Below are positions 1 to 5,645 of a stretch of 5,670 nucleotides of DNA, in pieces. Every line of letters starts with the position of its first letter. Position 1 is the stretch's first letter. The DNA is from Akkermansiaceae bacterium (lineage in GTDB: Bacteria; Verrucomicrobiota; Verrucomicrobiia; Verrucomicrobiales; Akkermansiaceae). The stretch spans positions 1-5,670 of the forward strand of contig JALZUH010000137.1 in the NCBI GenBank assembly GCA_023301645.1. Reading direction: 5' to 3'. The notes beneath the pieces were generated by a model. That model was not told where the DNA came from. It saw nothing but the letters and a program-made list of their open reading frames with translations, and searched no databases. A program made the position numbers and the translations under genes.

Positions 1-344
1 CTAATACGGCGGCTTTGGTAGTCGTAGCTGAAGCGGATAATGGCGTTATCTAGCTTAGTAACAGCTACAAGGCGATTTTCCGCATCCCAGATGAGGGTGG
101 AGCTGCCAGATTGATCAGCTGGTAGTGCACCACTGGCGAGATTACCATCTGCATCATGGGTGCGGGTAGGTAGACCTGCTAAAGCTGTGTATTGATTCAG
201 ACTATTTACCGTGTAGTTATTGGCAGCTGGTAGCCTGAGGCTGTTGGCTGCTTTCTGGTGATTGCCTATGCCGTCGTATTGGAAGGCGCGATCTTGAGCA
301 CTACCAACAAAGGTGCTAATATTACGACTAGAGGGCCTAAGCAT
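1..344 (-). CDS. RHS/YD-repeat protein fragment, C-terminal part off window
   Basis: Reading the minus strand leftward from an ATG at 342-344 gives 114 residues without a stop, still open at base 1. It shows the signatures of an RHS/YD-repeat core in order: a QYDGIGN block, an SLNQYTAL block, HDADGNL, a TLIWDAENRLVAV block and FSYDYQSRRI. RHS proteins are large secreted or surface proteins, often over 1000 residues, whose repeats form a cocoon around a variable C-terminal, often toxic, domain. Here the frame starts in mid-core. There is no signal peptide, no good ribosome binding site (a GAGG lies about 15 nt upstream) and an in-frame TGA at 381-383 close behind. The likeliest reading is a 5'-truncated remnant or an orphan rhs tail; a genuine short gene is less likely. 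The family call is firm, while the start and functional state are uncertain. The WDAENRL/YDYQ pattern is frequent in verrucomicrobial RHS proteins, which is the main taxonomic clue. Confidence 0.75.
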   Translation of the reverse strand, partial: MLRPSSRNISTFVGSAQDRAFQYDGIGNHQKAANSLRLPAANNYTVNSLNQYTALAGLPTRTHDADGNLASGALPADQSGSSTLIWDAENRLVAVTKLDNAIIRFSYDYQSRRI

Positions 345-350
345 TGCAAA

Positions 351-381
351 AAATATCGCCTCAAATTTGAAATTGATATTT
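351..381 (-). terminator. AT-rich nested dyad, possible minus-strand terminator
   Basis: AAATATC (351-357) is the reverse complement of GATATTT (375-381), and the perfect 10-bp palindrome TCAAATTTGA (361-370) sits between them. Read on the minus strand, the right-hand end of the structure is followed by a run of six T, as in an intrinsic terminator. The outer stem has only one G:C pair, so its stability is poor. It lies about 95 nt past the stop of the small ORF at 477-599 and just upstream of the rhs fragment's first ATG. It could instead be an operator-like palindrome or a chance AT-rich dyad at a recombination boundary. Confidence 0.3.
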
Positions 382-476
382 CATACTCCATTACCACAAG
401 GCAATTGTCGTTACGTGTTAGCATTCAATGCCCACAAGCTGATTGTATGCTTGTCATTTATTTTTCGCGCCACCTC

Positions 477-599
477 TCACTGAGCTGTCGGAACGTTCAC
501 CTCGTCTTCTGGGTGATCCATTTCAGTAAAGAATGCGGCTAGAAGCCAACCACTGAGCACGAGACTAATAACAATAATAAAGAGGCGAACTTGATTCAT
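477..599 (-). CDS. possible 40-residue single-pass membrane protein
   Basis: From the ATG at 597-599 the minus strand encodes 40 residues: a short MNQVR start, a strongly hydrophobic helix at about residues 5-24, then an acidic, soluble tail (TEMDHPEDEV...). That is the usual layout of a bacterial small membrane protein, with the positive N-terminus inside and the tail outside. The frame stays open upstream to 758, but the extra 53 residues look like random translation (rich in Cys, Arg and Trp), so I chose the internal ATG. No convincing Shine-Dalgarno precedes it, and no family is recognised. It lies alone between the rhs fragment and the divergent antiporter gene. A chance ORF remains quite possible. 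Confidence 0.35.
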   Translation of the reverse strand: MNQVRLFIIVISLVLSGWLLAAFFTEMDHPEDEVNVPTAQ

Positions 600-783
600 A
601 AATAAGGGGTAATGAAAGGAGTCCTTATCCATTGTTAGGACAGGGCAAATTGTCAAGAACGCCTTTCTGCACCACACTTTTTTCATCGACCATTTCCAAT
701 AAAAACGCCCACTTTCACAGCCCCGCCTACTTTTATTCAGAATGAACCCTTGCTGCACTCCCTCAGTGCTGCATCATAGCGAC

Positions 784-800
784 ACCTCCTACAGAGAGGT
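784..800 (+). promoter_or_regulatory. Shine-Dalgarno of the antiporter gene inside a small hairpin
   Basis: GAGAGGT at 794-800 lies 8 nt before the ATG at 809 and is a good ribosome binding site, which supports that start. ACCTC at 784-788 is fully complementary to GAGGT at 796-800, leaving a 7-nt loop, so the site can fold onto itself. The 5-bp stem is weak and may have no regulatory effect. Confidence 0.5.
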
Positions 801-808
801 TTAGCTTT

Positions 809-2092
809 ATGGAATTACTCGACATCTCAGCCATCCTACTCACCCTAGCCGCTCTTTTTTCCTATACCAATCACCGCTGGATCAAGCTTCCCACCACTAT
901 TGGCATCATGCTTATAAGCCTCATCATGAGCCTTATCATCATTGGTATCGGCCAGTTTTCTGCGGGGCTTACCGACACGATTGAAACCTTCGTCGAGGGC
1001 ATCGACTTTAATGAAGCGCTCATGAATGGCATGCTCAGCTACCTACTCTTTGCTGGAGCACTTCATGTGAATCTTAATGAGCTCAAGAAACAGGGTCGAC
1101 TCGTCAGTATTATGGCCAGTTTCGGGGTCATCACATCGACCTTCATCATCGGAGCCAGCTCATACTACCTCTTTGGAGCCTTTGGTATCGAAATGCCATG
1201 GATTTGGTGCCTTATCTTCGGAGCCCTCATCTCGCCCACTGACCCCGTAGCCGTGCTCGGCATCCTGAAAACAGTGGGTGCCCCTAAATCACTAGAAACA
1301 AAAATCACTGGTGAATCCCTCTTCAATGACGGCGTCGGTGTCGTCGTCTACCTCGCCCTGCTCGGCATTGCAGGTGTGGGAGCATCTGCTGGTGATCACG
1401 GTATTCACGGAGCTGGCGACATCGCCATGCTCTTCATCACAGAAGCAGGCGGAGGTATCATCATCGGCGGAGTTCTCGGCTACATCTGCTACAGATTACT
1501 CAAGTCCATCGATAACTATCATGTGGAAGTGCTCATCACACTAGCCCTCGTCACCGCCGGCTACAGATTCGCTATGTTTATGCACATGAGTGGCCCCCTT
1601 GCCATGGTCGTAGCGGGTCTCATGATCGGTAATCAAGGACGCGAAGAAGCCATGAGCGAGAACACTCGAATCCAGACCGATACCTTCTGGGAACTCATCG
1701 ACGAGATACTCAATGCCGTGCTTTTCCTCCTTATTGGTATCGAAATCTTCGTGCTCGATTTCTCCCTGACTGTGCTACTGGCCGCCCTCATCCTCATCCC
1801 GATCACCCTTGCAGCTCGCTACATCGCGGTATCGATCCCCGTGGTCATCCTCAGTAGATGGAGAGTCTTCACCCCTGGTGTGACGAAGATTCTCACATGG
1901 GGGGGGATTCGCGGAGGTATCTCAGTAGCCCTCGCCCTCGCCATCCCCACAAGTCTGGGCGAAATACGTGATGTCATCCTACTGGTCACCTATGTTATCG
2001 TCATTTTCTCCATCTCTGTCCAAGGACTCAGCCTGAAGCAGCTCATCGCAAAAAGCCTCAGCAAAGCAGCTCAGAACAAGACTGAGGCGTAA
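809..2092 (+). CDS. CPA1/NhaP-type Na+(K+)/H+ antiporter
   Basis: This inner-membrane antiporter exchanges cytoplasmic Na+ (possibly K+ or Li+) for external H+ and so serves pH and salt homeostasis. The 427-residue protein is hydrophobic throughout, with about 12-13 membrane segments, and matches the usual length of prokaryotic NhaP-type proteins. Family signatures are intact: an FAGALHVNL segment near 81-89, SPTDPVAVLG at 142-151 with Asp145, LFNDGVGVVVY at 171-181 with the Asn173-Asp174 pair typical of electroneutral CPA1 exchangers, and TWGGIRGGISVALAL at 363-377 with conserved Arg368. There is no C-terminal TrkA, CBS or other regulatory domain; the protein ends about 15 residues after the last helix. 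The ATG at 809 is chosen because GAGAGGT lies 8 nt upstream and the N-terminus leads straight into the first helix. The gene for a small basic protein follows after 15 nt. Ion specificity cannot be read from sequence, so I give no gene symbol, though nhaP would fit. Codons 364-366 contain an 8-G run. Confidence 0.93.
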   Translation: MELLDISAILLTLAALFSYTNHRWIKLPTTIGIMLISLIMSLIIIGIGQFSAGLTDTIETFVEGIDFNEALMNGMLSYLLFAGALHVNLNELKKQGRLVSIMASFGVITSTFIIGASSYYLFGAFGIEMPWIWCLIFGALISPTDPVAVLGILKTVGAPKSLETKITGESLFNDGVGVVVYLALLGIAGVGASAGDHGIHGAGDIAMLFITEAGGGIIIGGVLGYICYRLLKSIDNYHVEVLITLALVTAGYRFAMFMHMSGPLAMVVAGLMIGNQGREEAMSENTRIQTDTFWELIDEILNAVLFLLIGIEIFVLDFSLTVLLAALILIPITLAARYIAVSIPVVILSRWRVFTPGVTKILTWGGIRGGISVALALAIPTSLGEIRDVILLVTYVIVIFSISVQGLSLKQLIAKSLSKAAQNKTEA

Positions 2093-2107
2093 AAAAGCCC
2101 CCTCCCT

Positions 2108-2437
2108 ATGCCCGCGAAGAAAAAAGCCAATCAAGCACCACTCGCGGGCAAAGCACTCCTCAAAGAAGTCTGCCGCCGTATCAGAGTGGCGCGCAGCTAC
2201 TGGGACGCTCATAATAATCGAGCCTGCCGTGGCGAACGCCAAAAGGCAATCGAGCTCTATGAAACCCTCACCAAAGAGCAGCGAGAAAAAGTGCCTCAAA
2301 CCCTGCGCGTCTGGCTTCGATACCGCAGTGAGAAATACTTCGGAGAGCACCGAAGCAAGCCCAAGTCTAAGTATCACAAAAAGCCCCAGCCGAAGGTGCA
2401 GGTGAAGACAAAGGCCCAACCTGACCCAAAGTCATAA
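2108..2437 (+). CDS. small, very basic protein of unknown function
   Basis: I do not recognise a named family. The 109 residues fall into three parts: a Lys/Ala-rich start (1-19), a compact, probably helical middle (about 19-79) rich in Arg, Glu, Tyr and Trp with two cysteines (Cys22, Cys40), and a low-complexity Lys/Pro/Gln tail (about 81-109) that is probably disordered. Overall charge is strongly positive, which suggests contact with nucleic acid, ribosome or acidic lipid; this is inference only. The gene begins 15 nt after the antiporter stop on the same strand and is probably co-transcribed. The bases before its ATG are an A-run followed by a C-rich stretch with no Shine-Dalgarno, so translation may depend on coupling to the antiporter or on an SD-independent start. 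An opposite-strand ORF covers most of it, but that product is compositionally implausible. No terminator is evident downstream. Confidence 0.7.
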   Translation: MPAKKKANQAPLAGKALLKEVCRRIRVARSYWDAHNNRACRGERQKAIELYETLTKEQREKVPQTLRVWLRYRSEKYFGEHRSKPKSKYHKKPQPKVQVKTKAQPDPKS

Positions 2438-2514
2438 TTAAGCCGCCCTAGCAGAGCCTCGATCAAGTCAACGATCAACTGTATCTAGATGCAGCTCCAC
2501 TGCTAAGATAGGCA
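2438..2514. other. convergent gap without a clear terminator
   Basis: These 77 bases separate the plus-strand basic-protein gene from the minus-strand exported-protein gene. A terminator would be expected here for both, yet only weak pairings are visible: GCAG/CTGC around 2491-2503, and CACTA (2513-2517) with TAGTG (2525-2529) across the stop of the minus gene. Neither is followed by a T-run. CGATCAA occurs twice with a 12-base period (2460-2466 and 2472-2478). Rho-dependent or read-through ends are possible. Confidence 0.4.
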
Positions 2515-3222
2515 CTAGAATCTATAGTGGACAGGAACAGGGACGATCTTCACATCCTGCGCCCCATTATTTTTCTTCCGTGTGATGGCAGTGACCACAC
2601 TGTTTTCAAATTCCAAAGTCGTGCTTTGCTTTTCCTCTGTCGTCACATGGCTAAGCTGGCGAAAGACCTGCCCATTAATACCATAAACATAGCGGTAATG
2701 CTTCTGCTCCTCCTTCACGATATATGACCAGTCTCCTGTGATGCCCTCGCGGGTCTGCTTCACCGTTGTCTCCGTAGGCTCACCTAGTGATGATGAGACT
2801 TCCTTCAGAGTCATACCAATGGCTACATCCTCATTATCAATCAGCTCTTGGACCGCTAATTGGCGCTCGTAGAGTTTCTTAAAGTTAGCAATGAAATCCT
2901 TATCCTTAGAAGCAAGGAGCTTCGGATTCACCCAGCCTGTAATTACCGAGTGCAGCCCCTGTCCTTTCACCTGATAGGCGTGCTTACCGATGGCTAAAAG
3001 CTCGAGCTTGGTATCCTTAGCATAGGCACCCAGCCTTCTATTCGCCTTCTTATCACCATAGACATCGGTGGGTGACGCCGTAAGCATGATGACAGGCTCA
3101 CTGAGATGGTCAGCGAGATAGACCACTTCGGGATCGTTATTAAACGCAGATCGCTGTGCAGAAACACTAGTGACTAGGGAGAAAGCAAGAATGGTTAGGG
3201 TGGTAAAAAAGCGGTGATTCAT
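2515..3222 (-). CDS. exported protein with SH3-like and BamE/SmpA-like domains
   Basis: From the ATG at 3220-3222 the protein has 235 residues. Residues 1-22 form a Sec signal peptide (basic MNHR, hydrophobic core, likely cut after Ala22 in SVSA-Q); there is no lipobox cysteine, so it should be a soluble periplasmic or secreted protein. Residues about 44-103 (VIMLTASPTDVYGDKK to GWVNPKLL) resemble a bacterial SH3-like beta barrel. Residues about 131-215 open with VAIGMTLKEVSSSLGEPTE, the signature of the SmpA/OmlA (BamE) fold, followed by DWSYIV and two further predicted strands. Such domains act in envelope assembly or ligand binding, but the exact role here is unknown. A longer frame from a TTG at 3255 exists; I reject it because it puts 11 residues in front of a normal signal peptide. 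The gene follows creC on the same strand after about 104 nt, so it may be in the creBC transcript or have its own promoter. Confidence 0.85.
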   Translation of the reverse strand: MNHRFFTTLTILAFSLVTSVSAQRSAFNNDPEVVYLADHLSEPVIMLTASPTDVYGDKKANRRLGAYAKDTKLELLAIGKHAYQVKGQGLHSVITGWVNPKLLASKDKDFIANFKKLYERQLAVQELIDNEDVAIGMTLKEVSSSLGEPTETTVKQTREGITGDWSYIVKEEQKHYRYVYGINGQVFRQLSHVTTEEKQSTTLEFENSVVTAITRKKNNGAQDVKIVPVPVHYRF

Positions 3223-3326
3223 GATAATGGGGAAGGCTGTCAAGGAATTCAACAAATACTATAACGCCAATACCCCATATCACCAGCTCTTATTTTATTT
3301 CGCGATCATGCCGAAGTCACACACCT

Positions 3327-4811
3327 TCAGCTTACTGGCAATACTAGCTTCGCCATACAGCCCCCTTCAGCTCTATTCTCAATGGTCGCGTCACCATCAT
3401 GCAGCCGCGCTGCCTCCAAAACCAGCGGCAGGCCTAAGCCCGTCCCTTGATAGCTACTATCGGGGCGAGGTAGTGAGTAAAAGTGCTCGAATGCCCGACC
3501 AACTGCATAATCAGGCAGTCCAGCCCCCTCATCTGCGACACTTATCTCGGCAGTTTTCGCCACTCCCTCTGCTCCTTCCGCGCGGCTAAGCTGCACGAAT
3601 ACCTTCCCCCCATTGGGCGAAAAGCTCAGTGCATTTTCTAGTAAATTACCCAGCGCGAGCTTCAATATCATCGCATCTCCATTGAGCTCTACACCATCAG
3701 CTACCAGTAGCTCTAGCTTGACGCCCTTACTCACGGCACGAGGCTTCACCTCCTCACACACCTCGCGGCAGAGCTCCCCTAGATCGAGCCTGCGCTGCTT
3801 CTCTAGATACGGCTTCCGCTCTAGCTCAGCAAGCTGCAATAAATCCCTAACCAAGCTCTCGCTGCGATGAGTCTCCTTGAGGATATTGTCCAAAAACTTC
3901 TGCCTCTGCTCAGCAGGCATGTCCTCACCAAGAAGCTCGGCCGAGCCCTTAATGGCAGCTAGCGGACTCTTTAGCTCATGAGTCAGTGAGGAAATATAAT
4001 TCTCCACATACCTGCGCCCTTCTAGGGTCTCGCGCATATCATGTAGCGCCTTACCAAGTGTATTCACCTCCCTTCCCCTGCCTAGCTTTGGCATCGTCTG
4101 CCGTTCACCTCGACTAATCGACTGCGCGTAGTTGGTTAGCTTTCCCACAGGCTGAAACAGCCAGATAAAGATCGCTCCCGTCAGTAGGATAATCCCGCCA
4201 CCAATCGACAAGGTCGCGAGTAAAATGTCATTTCTTCGGTGTGTGATAAAATAAAGCACATCCTTCTGTGATTTATAAACAGTGAGAACACCAATGATCT
4301 CCCTACCCACTCGATCTGACCTAATGGGTGCTGCCACATAGAGCACTGAGCTTAAGTCATCACCCTCCTCTGAGCGCGACGAGCGAGCGCCGTAGTCGCC
4401 TTGCAGGGTCCTTCTGACGTCATTATACTGGGAATAGTCCATGCCTTCTCGCTCAGGGTAGGCAGAGTCGAAGATCACTACCCCATCTTGATTAGTAAGA
4501 TAGGCATTCAGGCCTATGGAGGTTTTTAAATGCTGATAAATTCGAGCCGAAATCACGTGCTCACCTGCATGAGAGAACGTTGATTTCAACACCTCCTTAT
4601 TCAGAGCCCCATCTGCAAGCTCACCCTCAAGCATGCCGGCTATCACATGCGCCGCATCCACCATCACCTCCTCAGTGGCTTGAAACGTCTGCGCATCGAC
4701 ATCATCGAGCAGGTAAACAACTAAGTGATAAAAGCCTAAGCCAATGACCAACGCCAAGGCAGCTAGAGTAACGCGGGTAAGTCTCACAAGCTTATCAAAT
4801 AAAAGGGTCAA
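3327..4811 (-). CDS. creC: sensor histidine kinase CreC
   Basis: Inner-membrane kinase of the CreBC two-component system, which in enterobacteria adjusts central carbon metabolism and in Aeromonas (as BlrAB) controls beta-lactamases. The 494 residues (E. coli CreC has about 474) show TM1 at about 12-35, a periplasmic sensor domain with the diagnostic CreC blocks AYLTNQDGVVIFDSAYP (103-119), DYSQYNDVRRTLQGDYGARS (125-144) and LYVAAPI (157-163), TM2 at about 197-218, and a HAMP region at about 218-268. The kinase core follows: H-box SSLTHELKSPLAAIKG with phospho-acceptor His278, N-box GNLLENALSFSP (Asn389, Asn393), G1 DEGAG (Asp427), FEHFYSLPRP at 441-450 and G2 GTGLGL (456-461). All catalytic motifs are intact. 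The start is a TTG at 4811, 21 nt after the creB stop; an in-frame stop at 4827-4829 rules out a longer form. The next candidate, a GTG at 4787, has no better ribosome site. Co-transcription with creB is very likely. Confidence 0.92.
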   Translation of the reverse strand: MTLLFDKLVRLTRVTLAALALVIGLGFYHLVVYLLDDVDAQTFQATEEVMVDAAHVIAGMLEGELADGALNKEVLKSTFSHAGEHVISARIYQHLKTSIGLNAYLTNQDGVVIFDSAYPEREGMDYSQYNDVRRTLQGDYGARSSRSEEGDDLSSVLYVAAPIRSDRVGREIIGVLTVYKSQKDVLYFITHRRNDILLATLSIGGGIILLTGAIFIWLFQPVGKLTNYAQSISRGERQTMPKLGRGREVNTLGKALHDMRETLEGRRYVENYISSLTHELKSPLAAIKGSAELLGEDMPAEQRQKFLDNILKETHRSESLVRDLLQLAELERKPYLEKQRRLDLGELCREVCEEVKPRAVSKGVKLELLVADGVELNGDAMILKLALGNLLENALSFSPNGGKVFVQLSRAEGAEGVAKTAEISVADEGAGLPDYAVGRAFEHFYSLPRPDSSYQGTGLGLPLVLEAARLHDGDATIENRAEGGCMAKLVLPVS

Positions 4812-4832
4812 TGACGACTGGCAGCCTCACTA

Positions 4833-5552
4833 CTACGAGCGCACGTCAGGGTTAAGCGTGTAGCCTAAGCCACGCCGCGTTTCAATCGGGTCATCCCCGT
4901 TCTCACTACAAGAGCGAAGCTTAGCACGCAGGGACTTAATGTGAGCATCTACCGTTCGATCCATCGCTGAGGCAGGATCATCCCAGGCCTTGATCAGCAG
5001 CTGCTCACGCGTAAAAATCCTACCCGGCTGACTCATCAGTGCCACCAGCAGCTTATATTCATGAGCAGTAAGAACCAATGGCTGCTGGTGAAAGCTCACC
5101 TGCATCGAAGCCGCATCATGACGCAAATGCCCCTCAGTATGAATCTCAGAACGAGGCTCACCCTTCGACGACTCACTAGCCTGAGCGCGACGCATAATCG
5201 CGCGCACTCTCGCCACCACCTCACGCGGGCTAAATGGCTTCGTCACGTAATCATCACCACCTAGCTCTAGTCCCAGTATACGATCTATCTCTGAATCTCG
5301 CGCAGTAAGAAATATCACAGGGAGCTGAGAGTATCTTCTGATCTCACCACATAGGTCAAAACCCGACATATCTGGCAGGCCAACATCAAGAATCGCCAAA
5401 TCAAAGCAACCCTCATCATCACTGGCCGCCAACAAGCCCAGAGCCTCTCGTCCAGTAGTTACATGGGACACCTCAAAACGCTCAGTTTCTAGAGCATAGA
5501 TCAAAGTATCAGCAATCGATGTCTCATCCTCAACGAGTAAAATACGCGGCAT
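4833..5552 (-). CDS. creB: OmpR/PhoB-family response regulator CreB
   Basis: Cytoplasmic DNA-binding partner of CreC. With the ATG at 5550-5552 the protein has 239 residues, the usual size. The receiver domain (about 1-120) has the acidic pair Glu8/Asp9, phospho-acceptor Asp56 in LAILDVGLPDMSGFDLC, Thr83 in FLTAR and Lys105 in DDYVTKPFSPREV. The C-terminal winged helix (about 140-234) has LTAHEYKLL, TREQLLIKAWDD, the recognition helix DRTVDAHIKSLRAKL (198-212) and the wing RRGLGYTL (226-233). DVGLP(D)xSGF(D/E)LC, GLE(L/I)G(G/A)DDYV and DRTVD(A/T)HIK(S/T)LRAKLR closely match E. coli CreB, and the adjacent creC confirms the call. Another ATG lies 4 codons upstream (5562-5564), but it overlaps the strong Shine-Dalgarno of the chosen start. 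creC follows after 21 nt. Confidence 0.92.
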   Translation of the reverse strand: MPRILLVEDETSIADTLIYALETERFEVSHVTTGREALGLLAASDDEGCFDLAILDVGLPDMSGFDLCGEIRRYSQLPVIFLTARDSEIDRILGLELGGDDYVTKPFSPREVVARVRAIMRRAQASESSKGEPRSEIHTEGHLRHDAASMQVSFHQQPLVLTAHEYKLLVALMSQPGRIFTREQLLIKAWDDPASAMDRTVDAHIKSLRAKLRSCSENGDDPIETRRGLGYTLNPDVRS

Positions 5553-5562
5553 ACCTCCCTCC
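5553..5562 (-). promoter_or_regulatory. strong Shine-Dalgarno that fixes the creB start
   Basis: On the minus strand the ten bases before the ATG at 5550-5552 read GGAGGGAGGT, with GGAGG ideally placed 5 nt from the start. The first two G overlap or abut the upstream in-frame ATG at 5562-5564, which has only a T-rich stretch before it. The shorter 239-residue protein is therefore the likely product. Confidence 0.75.
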
Positions 5563-5581
5563 ATAGTAAAAAACCTGACTC

Positions 5582-5606
5582 AATCCAAACATCAAATCCA
5601 AACATC
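5582..5606. repeat. 12-bp direct repeat, 13-bp period, in the creB leader
   Basis: AATCCAAACATC occurs at 5582-5593 and again, without mismatch, at 5595-5606, separated by one base. Read in the direction of creB this is GATGTTTGGATT twice, ending about 30 nt before the start codon. It could be a tandem regulator site or part of the leader RNA; it does not match the TTCAC CreB box. Confidence 0.7.
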
Positions 5607-5629
5607 CTCTCAGGATCATCTTTGAGAGG
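5606..5629 (-). promoter_or_regulatory. 7-bp hairpin/palindrome in the creB leader
   Basis: CCTCTCA (5606-5612) pairs perfectly with TGAGAGG (5623-5629) across a 10-nt loop. On the minus strand it sits about 54-77 nt before the creB start and abuts the direct repeat. No T-run follows in that direction, so it is a poor intrinsic terminator for a gene further right. A leader stem or operator half-sites fit better. On the plus strand it is followed only by a loosely T-rich stretch. Confidence 0.45.
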
Positions 5630-5645
5630 CTCCTTTATCTGCATT

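Larger units (their letters stand above)
345..808. other. AT-richer intergenic stretch between rhs fragment and antiporter gene
   Basis: This stretch of about 460 bases has no large coding region. It contains the dyad at 351-381, one possible small membrane-protein ORF (477-599, minus) and the antiporter leader. Base composition is clearly more A+T-rich at 345-470 than in the genes to the right, which fits a recombination scar at the broken end of the rhs fragment. Around 616-641 the motifs AAGGA, TCCTT and AGGAC could pair in two mutually exclusive ways, but nothing links this to a gene. At 751-773 a 7-base direct repeat TGCTGCA occurs twice with a 16-base period, at a plausible promoter distance from the antiporter start. 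A TTGCTG/CATCAT pair there is too weak to call as a promoter. Confidence 0.5.

Noticed and set aside
258..542. 94-codon plus-strand open frame opposite the rhs fragment
   Set aside because: Its first part is antisense to clear YD-repeat coding sequence, the rest crosses non-coding AT-rich DNA, and no ribosome site or domain is seen.
713..739. TTTCAC/TATTCA promoter-like pair upstream of the antiporter gene
   Set aside because: Spacing is 15 bases and both hexamers match poorly; the single TTCAC has no partner 6 bases away, so it is not a cre-tag either.
600..758. Longer 93-codon version of the small membrane ORF
   Set aside because: The added N-terminal part is Cys/Arg/Trp-rich without pattern and would place a membrane helix behind a nonsensical leader; the internal ATG at 597-599 is more plausible.
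1311..1544. 77-codon out-of-frame plus-strand ORF inside the antiporter gene
   Set aside because: It is embedded in conserved antiporter sequence in another frame; the Ser-rich product is a frame artefact.
1979..2419. 146-codon open frame on the minus strand across the antiporter end and the basic-protein gene
   Set aside because: It overlaps the conserved C-terminal end of the antiporter, its translation is an odd Leu/Phe/His-rich mix without a sensible domain, and it is the mirror of a Lys/Arg-rich plus-strand gene.
2513..2529. Possible terminator hairpin at the end of the exported-protein gene
   Set aside because: Only 5 bp of mostly A:T stem, overlapping the coding end, with no following T-run.
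3223..3255. TTG start 11 codons upstream for the exported SH3/BamE-like protein
   Set aside because: It would disrupt a textbook signal peptide beginning at the ATG at 3220-3222, and no ribosome site supports the TTG.
3221..3870. Plus-strand open frames opposite creC (3221-3589 and 3613-3870)
   Set aside because: They are antisense to the intact kinase core and the products are Ser/Pro/His-rich low-quality sequence typical of shadow frames.
5061..5264. 67-codon plus-strand open frame opposite creB
   Set aside because: It lies fully antisense to the conserved creB winged-helix and linker region and has no features of its own.
3300..5570. Frequent CTAG tetramers in the creBC region
   Set aside because: Counted by eye, CTAG is close to chance expectation across the window (about 25). 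It only argues against an enterobacterial genome, where CTAG is strongly depleted, and marks no feature.
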